Positions 52,358-60,821 of a stretch of DNA of 64,000 nt are shown one piece after another. Each line of letters starts with the position of its first letter. The first letter of the stretch is position 1. Position numbers and translations under genes: made by a program. Under the pieces are notes generated by a model. The model saw nothing but the letters and a program-made list of their open reading frames with translations. It was not told the origin of the DNA and searched no databases. This DNA comes from Geothrix fuzhouensis. Lineage in GTDB: Bacteria > Acidobacteriota > Holophagae > Holophagales > Holophagaceae. The DNA is taken from assembly GCF_024609325.1 (NCBI RefSeq), contig NZ_JANHMQ010000001.1, positions 372,001-436,000 of the forward strand, in the 5' to 3' direction.

Positions 52358-54361
52358 CTAGAACCTGAACCGGGCTTCGAGCGAATAGCTGGGCGGGGCG
52401 GCGGGATAGCCGTCGATGATGTAGGCGTCGTTCTGCCCTTCGCGCGAAGCGGTCAACCACTGGTCCGGGGTGGTCCTGGGCTGGAGCAGGTGCTCACCCC
52501 GGACGATGAAGGTCCAGTGCTGGCCGGCCGTCACGGAGGTCGACATGCCGAGGTCCCGGTAGACCACCTGGGTGGCGCGGATGACGGGCGGTAGGCCGTT
52601 CGCCGCCGCGCGGCCCCCGCCGTCGCCGAAAGAGGAGTACTGGTGGCCCTGGAGCGTGTAGTGGACTTCTGTCTGCACTTGACTCCAGCCCATGAAGCCC
52701 TTGAGGCCGTGGGTGGAAAAGGGTCGCCGTTGCGAGGCCGAGGTGCTGAACTGCTGGCCATCGGGAGCATTGAGATCCCGAGCTTCCTGGGCCCGGACGA
52801 AGGCTTCCAGGCCCAGCTTCTTCGCCGTGTGCCAGCCGAAGGCGGCATCGGTCCCGCGTACCCGGACACGGTCCTGGTTCGCATAGGCCAGGCCACTGGG
52901 ACCGATGAGATCCTTGCCACTCTGTTGCTGGCTTTCCAATCTGCCGTACCAGTTGCCTTGACCCCAGCCGAGGCCGACCTGCAGGGAAGTGACCTGTTCC
53001 ATGCGGAGCGGCGCAGTGCCGGGACTCCGGCTGTTACGCAGCTGCTGCAGGAGGGTTGGTGCTGTGCGACCGGTTCCTCCTGCGGCATAGACGCGGAAGC
53101 CGCCACCGAGTTCCTGGTTGAACCCCAGCCGAAGGGTGTGCCCCGAGGCGCTGAGCACCTCCGCGTCAGTGCCTCCCTGAACGAGGGACTGGCGGTCCCG
53201 GGTTCCCCGAGCCTGGCCCAGGAAGCGCGTTCCGGGCAAGGGCTCGAAGGTCCATTCGAGACCGAGGCCGACCTGGGTGCCTTTCGCGGCGCCGAGTATC
53301 GCTGGATCCACATCCCCGTCCTGGCGCGTGTCCTGGCCCTCAAGTCGGAAGCTCAATCCTGACCGGGGACCGGTCGTGAGGCGCAGGGTTGACTGGAAGC
53401 GCGTCTCGCGGCCTTCGAAATGCGTGGGCAGGGCAGCCCCCGTCTCGGGCTGATCGTGTCGGAATCTGGCGAGGCCGAGGCTCGTCTCGAGGTTCAGACC
53501 TGCCCCCAGGGCCCAGTCGACACGCAGCTGACCGCTGTCACTCCGTTGACGGCTCTCCCGTGCTGGGTTGTAGATGCGGAGGGTATCCGAGACCTCCTGA
53601 AAGGGCTCCGGAACACCGAAGGAGGTACCGCGCCACGCGACCGTCCACACGGTCGGTCCCCAGGCCTGTCCCAGGCCAAGGAAGTTGGTGACCTGGCGGT
53701 AGGGCCGGTCCGCGGGTGTGACCTGCTTCTCCTCGGCGCTGAGGTTTCCTCCGCGAAGATAGCCACCGGCCCAGGCAAAGCCCGGGGTGGCCGTGCTCTG
53801 CCCCTGGCCGTTGTTGCCGCCAAGGCCGCTCAGGTCGCCGGAGGCGCCAGGTTTGACGGGCTTGCCCGTGAAGAGGGCGATGGTGCCACCCTGGCCGCTG
53901 GGGCCCGAGCCGGGTGAGCCGGTGATGACCTCCACGCGGGTGATGCCAAGGAGGGGCACCTCGCTGAGGTCTTGGCCCAGGCGGCCGGGATCCATCAGGG
54001 GCATGCCATCGATCATCACGAGCGTGTCGTGCGGGCGGCTGCCTCCGAGGTAGATGCGGGAGGGCAGCCCTGGTCCGCCCTGGTTCTGGACCTGGGCGGG
54101 CAGCTCGCGGAGGAGGAACTCACCCAAAGTGCGGGCGCCAGACCGCTGGATGTCCTCCTCATCGAAGATGGCCACCTGTCCCGGCGTCCGGCTCACCGAT
54201 ACGGGCCGGGATTCCGCCGCCCAGGACTCTTTGTGCTCATCTTTCGGCGGTTCGCCCGGGGCCCCCTGAACCGGCGGTACCGGCGCTTGAGCGGCCAGGG
54301 CCAGGGTCAACGCCGACAATAGGACGATCCGTCCCGCTGTCGCAGGCCGCGTGATGATCAT
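52358..54361 (-). CDS. TonB-dependent receptor, plug plus barrel
   Basis: A 667-residue outer-membrane receptor with signal peptide (ATAGRIVLLSALTLALAAQA). Plug domain: VSRTPGQVAIFDEEDIQ, RTLGEFLLRELPAQVQ, RIYLGGSRPHDTLVMIDG and ITRVEVITGSPGSGPSGQGG. The barrel runs from about residue 210 and ends with SYSLEARFRF. There is no carboxypeptidase-like N-terminal domain, in contrast to the receptor at 20254-23157, so it is closer to the BtuB/cobalamin-siderophore type. No transport partners are adjacent to reveal the substrate. The ATG at 54361 follows GGAGCA; 20 further upstream codons are open but lack signal-peptide character. Confidence 0.88.
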   Translation of the reverse strand: MIITRPATAGRIVLLSALTLALAAQAPVPPVQGAPGEPPKDEHKESWAAESRPVSVSRTPGQVAIFDEEDIQRSGARTLGEFLLRELPAQVQNQGGPGLPSRIYLGGSRPHDTLVMIDGMPLMDPGRLGQDLSEVPLLGITRVEVITGSPGSGPSGQGGTIALFTGKPVKPGASGDLSGLGGNNGQGQSTATPGFAWAGGYLRGGNLSAEEKQVTPADRPYRQVTNFLGLGQAWGPTVWTVAWRGTSFGVPEPFQEVSDTLRIYNPARESRQRSDSGQLRVDWALGAGLNLETSLGLARFRHDQPETGAALPTHFEGRETRFQSTLRLTTGPRSGLSFRLEGQDTRQDGDVDPAILGAAKGTQVGLGLEWTFEPLPGTRFLGQARGTRDRQSLVQGGTDAEVLSASGHTLRLGFNQELGGGFRVYAAGGTGRTAPTLLQQLRNSRSPGTAPLRMEQVTSLQVGLGWGQGNWYGRLESQQQSGKDLIGPSGLAYANQDRVRVRGTDAAFGWHTAKKLGLEAFVRAQEARDLNAPDGQQFSTSASQRRPFSTHGLKGFMGWSQVQTEVHYTLQGHQYSSFGDGGGRAAANGLPPVIRATQVVYRDLGMSTSVTAGQHWTFIVRGEHLLQPRTTPDQWLTASREGQNDAYIIDGYPAAPPSYSLEARFRF

Positions 54362-54420
54362 AGATGCTCCAGTGCGTGAGAACTTTCCCCTCATTGAAAC
54401 AGAGATGGAAAGAAACGGCA

Positions 54421-55410
54421 CTAGCTCTTCGCCAGAGCCCCTGCCTTCAAGGCGGAAGCACTGTAGACGCTCCGATCCAGCACGAGGCTGGTGACGAGGT
54501 CCACAGGCGTGACGTCGAAGCTGGGGTTCCAGGTGGGCATGGCTTCCGGCGCCCAGCGCAGCTTCCCGTAGCCGCGCACCTCGGTGGCATCGCGCAGCTC
54601 GATGGGGATGGCCGCGCCGTTCGGGCAGGCCAGATCCACGGTGGAAAAGGGGGCCACCGGATGGAAGGGCACACCGTGGTACCGCGCCTGCACCGCGACG
54701 CCGTAGGTGCCCACCTTGTTGGCGAAGTCGCCGTTGGCGGCCACGCGGTCCGCGCCCACCAGGACGCGCTGCACCTTGCCGTCCCGCATAAGCAGGGCCG
54801 CCATGCTGTCGGTGATGAGGGTGGAAGGAATGCCCAGCTTCTGTAATTCCCAGGTTGTGAGCCGGCCACCCTGCAGCAGGGGGCGTGTTTCGTCGGCATA
54901 GACGTGGATGTGCTTGCCCTGCTCATGCGCGCGACGGATGACGCCCAGAGCCGTGCCGATGCCCGCGGTGGCGAGTCCACCGGTGTTGCAATGGGTGAGG
55001 ATGCCCTCGCCATCCTGGATGAGCGCGGCGCCGCGGATGGCCATGCCTTCGCAGAGCCGCACATCCTCCTCGAAGATGGCTTGGGCCTCGGTCACGGGGG
55101 TGCTGGCGGCCTTCATGCGATCCATGGCCCACATGAGGTTCACGGCCGTGGGTCGGGCCGCCCGTAGGGCCGCGCAGGCGGCGGCGTACTCGGAAGCGGA
55201 GGCGCCCCGGTGCGCGAAGGTGGCCAGGCTCGCCGCCGCCGCCACGCCGATGAGCGGCGCCCCGCGCACGGCCAGGCGCTTGATGAGGCCCACCATGACC
55301 GCCGGATCGCTGCCGTCCAGCCACACCTCCGCGTCCGGAAGCTGCGTCTGGTCCAGCACCCAGAGCGCGCGGCCATCGTGTTTCAGGCCCAGAGATTCGA
55401 AGGCGTTCAT
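54421..55410 (-). CDS. mtnA: S-methyl-5-thioribose-1-phosphate isomerase
   Basis: Isomerises 5-methylthioribose 1-phosphate (and, in related systems, 5-deoxyribose 1-phosphate) to the ribulose form. The 329 residues show RGAPLIGVAAAASLA, NLMWAMDRM, the catalytic Cys141 in ILTHCNTGGLATAG, DETRPLLQG, and the catalytic Asp221 in VLVGADRVAANGDFANKVGTY; these distinguish MtnA from eIF2B-like relatives. The start overlaps the stop of the class II aldolase by one base (TGATG). No mtnB, C, D or K gene lies next to it. Together with the aldolase it suggests a DHAP-type disposal of methylthioribose (see the aldolase entry). Confidence 0.93.
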   Translation of the reverse strand: MNAFESLGLKHDGRALWVLDQTQLPDAEVWLDGSDPAVMVGLIKRLAVRGAPLIGVAAAASLATFAHRGASASEYAAACAALRAARPTAVNLMWAMDRMKAASTPVTEAQAIFEEDVRLCEGMAIRGAALIQDGEGILTHCNTGGLATAGIGTALGVIRRAHEQGKHIHVYADETRPLLQGGRLTTWELQKLGIPSTLITDSMAALLMRDGKVQRVLVGADRVAANGDFANKVGTYGVAVQARYHGVPFHPVAPFSTVDLACPNGAAIPIELRDATEVRGYGKLRWAPEAMPTWNPSFDVTPVDLVTSLVLDRSVYSASALKAGALAKS

Positions 55411-56060
55411 CAGATGATCCTCGGCCCGATTTTCGCCCTCAGGGCCCGGAGTTCGGTGAGCTCGGATTCGGCCAGGGGTTTGGCTCCGCCGAGGGCCTCG
55501 GCCCTCCATAGGATCTGGGCCACCTGCTCTAGGCGCTCGAGGCCGCCCACGGCCTCGTCCAGGTGCTCGCCCCAGCAAAGGCCGCCGTGGCGGGCCAGGA
55601 TGAGGAGGCGGTGCTCGGGCAGGAAGGGCAGGAGGTTCGAGCCCATGGCCTCGGTGCCGGGGGTGGCCATGGGTACGATGGGGATGCGCCCGGCGGCGAG
55701 GATCACTTCCGGCAGGCCGTCCGCAGGCAGTTCCTTTAATGCGGGGCGCGCCAGGGACCAGGCGATGGCCGTGGGCGGGTGGGCGTGGACCACGGCCTTC
55801 GCTTCCGGCACCGCCCGGTAGATGGCCAGGTGCATTGCTCGCTCGCTGCTGGGACGGCCCGAAAGGATCTCCCCCTCCAGCGTGAGGTGGGCCAGGTCCT
55901 CCAGGCGCACCTTGGCCTTGGGGACGCCGCTGGGCGTCATGGCGATGAGGCCGTTGGGCAGGCGCACCGAGAGGTTGCCGTCCGAGGCCGCCAGCAACCC
56001 CGCGGCATGGAGCCGCCGGCAGCCGTCGAGGAGATCGTGGAGTGGGCCGGTGGCGTCCAT
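55410..56060 (-). CDS. Class II aldolase (fuculose-phosphate aldolase/adducin family)
   Basis: A 216-residue zinc aldolase. ASDGNLSVRLPNGLIAMTPSG is the phosphate-binding start. The zinc/catalytic set Glu73 (SGRPSSERAMH), His92 and His94 (VVHAHPPTA) occupies the same numbering as in E. coli FucA, and His158 (LARHGGLCWG) completes the metal site. The gene is coupled to mtnA by a TGATG overlap. In several bacteria such an aldolase follows MtnA and cleaves the ribulose 1-phosphate product to dihydroxyacetone phosphate and an aldehyde; this is the DHAP shunt, or the equivalent 5-deoxyribose disposal. MtnB (dehydratase), a homologous family, is the alternative, but the classical downstream enzymes are missing here. 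Confidence 0.85.
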   Translation of the reverse strand: MDATGPLHDLLDGCRRLHAAGLLAASDGNLSVRLPNGLIAMTPSGVPKAKVRLEDLAHLTLEGEILSGRPSSERAMHLAIYRAVPEAKAVVHAHPPTAIAWSLARPALKELPADGLPEVILAAGRIPIVPMATPGTEAMGSNLLPFLPEHRLLILARHGGLCWGEHLDEAVGGLERLEQVAQILWRAEALGGAKPLAESELTELRALRAKIGPRII

Positions 56061-56106
56061 GACGGGATTATCGCCTGAGGATGGACGGGAATTGGCCTGT
56101 GCTCCC

Positions 56107-56526
56107 CTATGGTTTTGCTTTTTTCGAAGATTTCGACTTGCCGGCGATGTTGAGCATGACCGCTCGGCGAATTAGGGCCTTGAAGGCGGACGCGTCGATC
56201 TCGTCTCCCTCGTGGATGTCGATGGCGCGGCGAGCGTTCCCCTCGAGGCTCGAGTTGAAGAGATGGTCCGGATCTTCCAGAGACGCGCCCTTGATGAAGG
56301 TGAGTTTCACGGCCTTCTTGTACGATTCGCCCGTGCAGATGATGCCGTCGTGCGACCAGACGGGCGTGCCCATCCATTTCCACTCCTCGACGACCTCCGG
56401 GTCGGCCTCCTTGATGAGCTTGCGTATCTTGTCCAGGGTTTTCCCCCGCCAGCCACCGAGCTCGGCGATCCGTTCCGAGATGAGTTCCGAGGCCGACTGG
56501 CCTTGATTCGCGTCTGTCTTTTTCAT
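56107..56526 (-). CDS. DUF1801 / YdhG-like protein
   Basis: A 139-residue soluble protein of the DUF1801 fold, related to iron-chaperone-like frataxin folds. Typical features are the opening IAELGGWRGKTLDKIRKLIKEADPEVVEEWKW, VWSHDGIICTGESYKKAVKLTF, and FNSSLEGNARRAIDIHEGDEID. Basic C-terminal tail (KSKSSKKAKP). Function unknown. The start at 56526 has GGATGAG upstream. Single gene; the gap to the TPR gene (79 bp) has nothing recognisable. Confidence 0.85.
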   Translation of the reverse strand: MKKTDANQGQSASELISERIAELGGWRGKTLDKIRKLIKEADPEVVEEWKWMGTPVWSHDGIICTGESYKKAVKLTFIKGASLEDPDHLFNSSLEGNARRAIDIHEGDEIDASAFKALIRRAVMLNIAGKSKSSKKAKP

Positions 56527-56605
56527 GGGCTCATCCTGGAAGGTCGGGACAAGTCACGGGCAGGGAGGCAGGGGATGGTCATGGCATGCCTCGGAATGAC
56601 CGAGC

Positions 56606-57454
56606 CTAGCGCTGCTTGGTTGCGGGCATGGCGGCGTAGCGCTCGGCCTGGCGGAGGTTCTCGACGATCACGGGGTTGTCAGGCTGCAGGGAGAGGGCCG
56701 CGCGGAAGTCGTCCCGGCTCTCCTGGTAGCGCTTCAGCTCGAACCGGGCCCGGCCCCGGTTGAAGAGCGCCTCAAGCTGGTTCGGCTCCAAGGCCAGCGC
56801 ATGGTTCAAGGCGTCGTCGGCCTCGGCCCAGGCCTTCCGTTCGTTCAGGCAGCGGCCCAGGTTGTTCCAGGCGTACGCGATTCCGGGATCCTTCGCCACC
56901 GCCTCCTTGAGGAAGGGCTCGGCCTCGGGGAAGCGGTCCACGCGGGCCAGGGCCTCGCCCTTCCAGGCGGTGGCCGTGGCGTTCCCCGGCCGCAGGGCCA
57001 GCAGGGTCTCCGCGTGGGTGAGCAGCGCGGGCCAATCCTGGGCCATCCGGTCCTCGGCGCAGGCGTTGGGGTACCCGTCCGGATGGCCGAGCCTTCCGTT
57101 TTCTGCATGGGCCGCGGCCGCCTCGCGGTGGCGGCCGAGCTGGCTCAGGGCCTGGGCGCGATAGAGGCGGCAGGTGCCCAGCTGGGGGCCGGTCCTTGCC
57201 TCGAGCTGCGGCTGGACAGCCTCGTACACTTCAAGCAGGCGGCTCCACCGCTGGCTGCGGTTGAGGCAGCGCATCCAGAGCTCGTAGTGCGTTCCGCGCA
57301 GGGCTGGCGAGACCGTTTCGAACCAGTCGGCGAGGCCCCCCCAGTCCTGGGCCTTGAACAGGGCCTCCGCCGGAGGGGGCAGGGGCATGACGAGTCCCTG
57401 GGTTTGGACCTGGGCCATGAGAATCGGAGGCAGCAGAGGCGGTAGAGGCAGCAT
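56606..57454 (-). CDS. Tetratricopeptide repeat protein
   Basis: A 282-residue protein with at least five TPR-like helix pairs. The clearest units are in the C-terminal half: AYAWNNLGRCLNERKAWAEADDALNHALALEPN, followed by QLEALFNRGRARFELKRYQESRDDF, plus GEALARVDRFPEAEPFLKEA. The N-terminus (LPPLLPPILMAQVQTQG) is Pro/Leu-rich and might be a signal sequence. TPR proteins act as scaffolds; no partner can be named. The start at 57454 is preferred over the GTG at 57490. It lies 67 bp downstream of the TonB-C protein and may be in the same transcript. Confidence 0.78.
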   Translation of the reverse strand: MLPLPPLLPPILMAQVQTQGLVMPLPPPAEALFKAQDWGGLADWFETVSPALRGTHYELWMRCLNRSQRWSRLLEVYEAVQPQLEARTGPQLGTCRLYRAQALSQLGRHREAAAAHAENGRLGHPDGYPNACAEDRMAQDWPALLTHAETLLALRPGNATATAWKGEALARVDRFPEAEPFLKEAVAKDPGIAYAWNNLGRCLNERKAWAEADDALNHALALEPNQLEALFNRGRARFELKRYQESRDDFRAALSLQPDNPVIVENLRQAERYAAMPATKQR

Positions 57455-57521
57455 GGGCGGTCGTCCGGGATGAAAACCCCAAGCTAGCACAGGACAGCGG
57501 GCGGATCCGAACGGTACGGCC

Positions 57522-58691
57522 TCAGATCCTCAACCGGAAGGGCATGGTGAGGCGGAACCGGGTGGTCTGGGGAACTCCGTTCAGCTTCGCGGGGTGGAAT
57601 TGCCAGCGGAGGCCATACGCCACACCCACCGGGGCGAAGAATCCCAGCCAGGGCCCTGGCCTGGGATGGCAGGAAACGGGTTTGCCCTCGGGATCCACCA
57701 CGATCTCGAGAACAAGATTGGTCATCATCTTCCGCGCCCTGGCCTCATGTGGATAGGAAGGCGGAGGTGGCTGGTGGAGGACACGGATCTGGCTGAAATC
57801 GAAGGTGGTGGGCAACGTGGGTGGAAGGGAAACGGAATTTGATGGGGGCGTTCCGGCAGGGGGGTAGGGAATCTGCCGGGTCTCCAGGAGGACTGGCGGC
57901 TTGGTCGTGAAGAATCCCGGAATGGCTTCGAGGGGCTGAATGGCCCGATCGAATGCGGCTCTGGGAAGCCCCTGCTTCAGAGCGGAACGGATGGCGCCGA
58001 GATCTGCCTCGGTTCCCCAGGCGATAGCCCAGTCGAGGACGATCCAGAAGCGCGGATCATTCCAGGGGTCCGACGCCTGGTTCCGGACGGTTGGATGGGC
58101 GTCCGCCCGGGCGGCCAGTTCCAGGATCAGGTCCTTTTGGTCCGGATGGGTGCCGAAACACCAGATCGCGTACATCCCCCCATCGAGATTCCAGTCCGGA
58201 GTGGTTTGGAGGGTCTTTCTCAGGGAGCGCCAGAAGACGCTTTCATGGTCCAGCCGCAGGGTCTCGGGCATCAGGAATCCACGGAGCGCGGCCGTCGGTG
58301 GATCGGTAAGGATGCGATCATCCCTCCCGCTACCAGGCCTCGAAATGCCCAGCAGGTGCGCGATGAGGGCCTCCTGCAAGGCCGGGTATGCGGCGTAGTC
58401 GCCCGCCTCCACCCGGCGGGCGAGTGCCCAGGCCTTGAGGTTGGGATGGCTGGAGGCCTCCAATCCCTTCAGCCAGGCGGACCACTTCGGCTGCCGACCG
58501 GCTCCAAGATCCGCTTGCCGGTCGGCCAGGAAAGCTTCCAACTGCTCCCGGGTGAATCCCTGCTGGGTGGCGCCGGGCCCGGCCCAGCGCTGGATGAGGG
58601 CGAACCCCATCTCGGGGGTGGATGTCACGGCCTGGCCCGCCATCAACAGGCAGGGCGCCAGAAGGCCGAGGGGAAGACATTTTGAAGTCAT
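57522..58691 (-). CDS. Exported protein with C-terminal TonB-like domain
   Basis: A 389-residue protein with a signal peptide (LPLGLLAPCLLMAGQ), a mostly helical middle without recognised domain, and a C-terminal segment of the TonB_C type: PPPPSYPHEARARKMM, VVDPEGKPVSCHP, and YGLRWQFHPAKLNGVPQTTRFR. The normal N-terminal membrane anchor and long Pro-rich span of energy-transducing TonB are absent, and only a short Pro-rich stretch precedes the domain. It is therefore probably a periplasmic TonB-C protein rather than an energy transducer, though its function cannot be settled. The ATG at 58691 has AGGA eight bases upstream; the ATG at 58700 lies on the site itself. Confidence 0.7.
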   Translation of the reverse strand: MTSKCLPLGLLAPCLLMAGQAVTSTPEMGFALIQRWAGPGATQQGFTREQLEAFLADRQADLGAGRQPKWSAWLKGLEASSHPNLKAWALARRVEAGDYAAYPALQEALIAHLLGISRPGSGRDDRILTDPPTAALRGFLMPETLRLDHESVFWRSLRKTLQTTPDWNLDGGMYAIWCFGTHPDQKDLILELAARADAHPTVRNQASDPWNDPRFWIVLDWAIAWGTEADLGAIRSALKQGLPRAAFDRAIQPLEAIPGFFTTKPPVLLETRQIPYPPAGTPPSNSVSLPPTLPTTFDFSQIRVLHQPPPPSYPHEARARKMMTNLVLEIVVDPEGKPVSCHPRPGPWLGFFAPVGVAYGLRWQFHPAKLNGVPQTTRFRLTMPFRLRI

Positions 58692-58746
58692 GGATCGCAT
58701 CCTGGCGCTTCAGCTCGAGGTGGTTGCAGGACCCGAGCCCAGCAGG

Positions 58747-58765
58747 AAAAGGCGGCTTGGCCGCC
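58747..58765 (-). terminator. Terminator of the SPFH gene
   Basis: GGCGGC / GCCGCC stem with a TTG loop, 22 bp past the stop codon. Four A on the plus strand give a T-run (TTTTCC) on the minus strand. Confidence 0.6.
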
Positions 58766-58787
58766 CCTTCCCACGAGACCTTCGGAC

Positions 58788-60821
58788 CTACTTCGTGAGG
58801 TTCTGCCTCAGGGCTGCTTTCAGGGCTTCGGCCTCGGGGTTGGCCGCCGTGGGCACCACGCCCGCCAGCTGCCCGGCCTTCTCACTGAGCAGGAGGCCCA
58901 GCAGGCTCTCGATAAGGCTGCCGCCGCCCTTGTCGCCGCCGCCCATGTGGATCTTGGGGACGACGTCCACCTGGGACTTCTCGATGGCCTCGGCGAAGCG
59001 GTTCATGACCTGCTGCACCAACTGGAACTGCGGGCCGCCGTAGGCTCGGACCTGCTCCTCGATGGCCATGGCCTGGGCGATGCCCACGCGGGCCGCCTGC
59101 TCGGCCTGGGCTTCAGCCATGACCTTGATGCGCTTGGCCTCGCCTTCGCCCATGAGGCGCACCTTCTCCGCCTCGGCGCCGGCGAGCGTCTGGATCTGCG
59201 CCGCCTGCTGCTGGGCCTTGGCGTACTCGGCCTTGCCCTGATTGCTCTGCACCTCGATGCCGATGGCGGATTCCGTCAGCAGGGTCTGCTGCTTGGCCCG
59301 GGCTTCGGCCTCGCGCAGCTCCCGCTCCTTCACCGCCGCGCTCTGCTGGCGGCCGTAGGTCTCCACCTGCTCGTCGGCGATCTGGCGGCTGCGGAGCTGG
59401 ACGAGGATCTGCTCAATCTGCCCGCCGGGCGCGCCGCTGGTGGGCGTGCCGATGAGGACTTCCTGCAGCTCGAGGTTGTACTGGGCGAACTTCTCCTTCA
59501 TCTGGGTGCCGCTCTGCTCCTGGATGGCGCTGCGGTCCTGAATGAGCTGGATGAGGGTGCGGGTCTGGCCGATGTTCTTGAAGTAGGCGCTGACCATGGG
59601 ATCGAGGGTCTGCTCCACCAGTTTCTTGATGTCGCCAAAGCGCTGGATGACGAGGGGCGCCTTCCGGTAATCGATGTGGACCACCACGGACAGCGGCAGG
59701 CTGGGTTCGAAGGCGTCCTTGGTGATGAGGCTCACCTCGGTCAGGTTCTCGTCGAACTTATGGCTGCCCACCTCGCCCTTGGACCACTTCAGGATGAAGT
59801 TGGTGGTGGGCACCATGAGTACCTTGCCGGCGTAGGTATTGAAGGCGTATTTGCCGGGCAGGAGCGGGTCGCTCCAGACGCCGCGTTGGCCCATGGTGAC
59901 CAGCTCGCCATGGCGGTAGTCGAGGCCACTGATATCGGCGCCCTTGGCGCCGGTATAGCTCACCACCACCCCCACCGTGCCCACATCCACCACCGTCTTG
60001 GGGATCAATTCCACGGTCGCGAACAGGCGGTTGATGTAGTAGGTGCCTTCCACCAGCACCTGGTACTGGCGCCCGCGCTGGCCGCCCGCCGCCAGGAACT
60101 TGTCCGCGTCCTGGAAGTTGTTGTGGTAAGTGGCGGCCTGGTGCGGGTCCTCGCCCACGGTGGAGGCGATGATCTCGCCGCTGGCCAGGGAAGGGCCGTC
60201 GTGCACGGTCACGATGCCCACGGCGTCGTCCGTGCCCTTGATGATCACGGGGCGCCAGCCGCCACGCTCGGCGATGATGGCGCTCATTTTCTGGAAGGTT
60301 TCCACCTCACTCTTGTCCAACGGCAAGTAGTAGACCTGGTCTTCGGTCAGCACCACGAATTGGACCAGGTTGATGGCGTACATGCCCTCGCGGAGGATCT
60401 GCCGCTGAGGGCCCTTTTCCCCGCCCCCTTGAATGAAGGCCAGCACATCCTGGAAGTCCGCGCCCCGGGCGTTGCTGGCCAGGGCCTGGGAGGAGGGCAG
60501 GTCCTTGCCGTCCCGGGCGAACACGTAACCGATCTTGCCCTGGGGGATGGTGACCAAGGGCATCTTGTGGATGCGGTACTGGAAAGGTGTGAGGAAGTGC
60601 CAGCCACCACGCAGGAGCTGGGGCTGGAAGCCAGCTTCGCCGCCAAGGGCGATGAGGCCAGTCTTGACGGACCCCTTGCCGCTGATGAGCTTCTCGACGA
60701 TACCCACGCGGTTGTTGGGGATATAGCGGATCCACTTGCTGAGGAGGATCACCGCGAAGGCGATGACGAGAAGGCTGAGCAGACTCAGGCCGGGGTTGGC
60801 GGAAAGCCAGGTGAGGTCCAT
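58788..60821 (-). CDS. SPFH/Band 7 domain membrane protein, flotillin-like
   Basis: A 677-residue protein with one N-terminal membrane helix (LSLLSLLVIAFAVILLSKWI), a long region with SPFH character (PNNRVGIVEKLISGKG; RYPLVTIPQGKIGYVFA-like region; LPLSVVVHIDYRKAPLVIQRFGDI), and a coiled coil with EAEARAKQQ-type heptads (AVKERELREAEARAKQQTLL, AGAEAEKVRLMGEGEAKRIK), ending with a Gly-rich stretch and SLIESLLGLLLSEKAG. Such proteins assemble into ring-like oligomers that order membrane microdomains or hold proteases. It is longer than FloA/YqiK because of an extra region between about residues 80 and 280. No NfeD or protease gene is adjacent. The start at 60821 follows GGAG; earlier codons lie in the inverted-repeat element. 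Confidence 0.85.
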   Translation of the reverse strand: MDLTWLSANPGLSLLSLLVIAFAVILLSKWIRYIPNNRVGIVEKLISGKGSVKTGLIALGGEAGFQPQLLRGGWHFLTPFQYRIHKMPLVTIPQGKIGYVFARDGKDLPSSQALASNARGADFQDVLAFIQGGGEKGPQRQILREGMYAINLVQFVVLTEDQVYYLPLDKSEVETFQKMSAIIAERGGWRPVIIKGTDDAVGIVTVHDGPSLASGEIIASTVGEDPHQAATYHNNFQDADKFLAAGGQRGRQYQVLVEGTYYINRLFATVELIPKTVVDVGTVGVVVSYTGAKGADISGLDYRHGELVTMGQRGVWSDPLLPGKYAFNTYAGKVLMVPTTNFILKWSKGEVGSHKFDENLTEVSLITKDAFEPSLPLSVVVHIDYRKAPLVIQRFGDIKKLVEQTLDPMVSAYFKNIGQTRTLIQLIQDRSAIQEQSGTQMKEKFAQYNLELQEVLIGTPTSGAPGGQIEQILVQLRSRQIADEQVETYGRQQSAAVKERELREAEARAKQQTLLTESAIGIEVQSNQGKAEYAKAQQQAAQIQTLAGAEAEKVRLMGEGEAKRIKVMAEAQAEQAARVGIAQAMAIEEQVRAYGGPQFQLVQQVMNRFAEAIEKSQVDVVPKIHMGGGDKGGGSLIESLLGLLLSEKAGQLAGVVPTAANPEAEALKAALRQNLTK

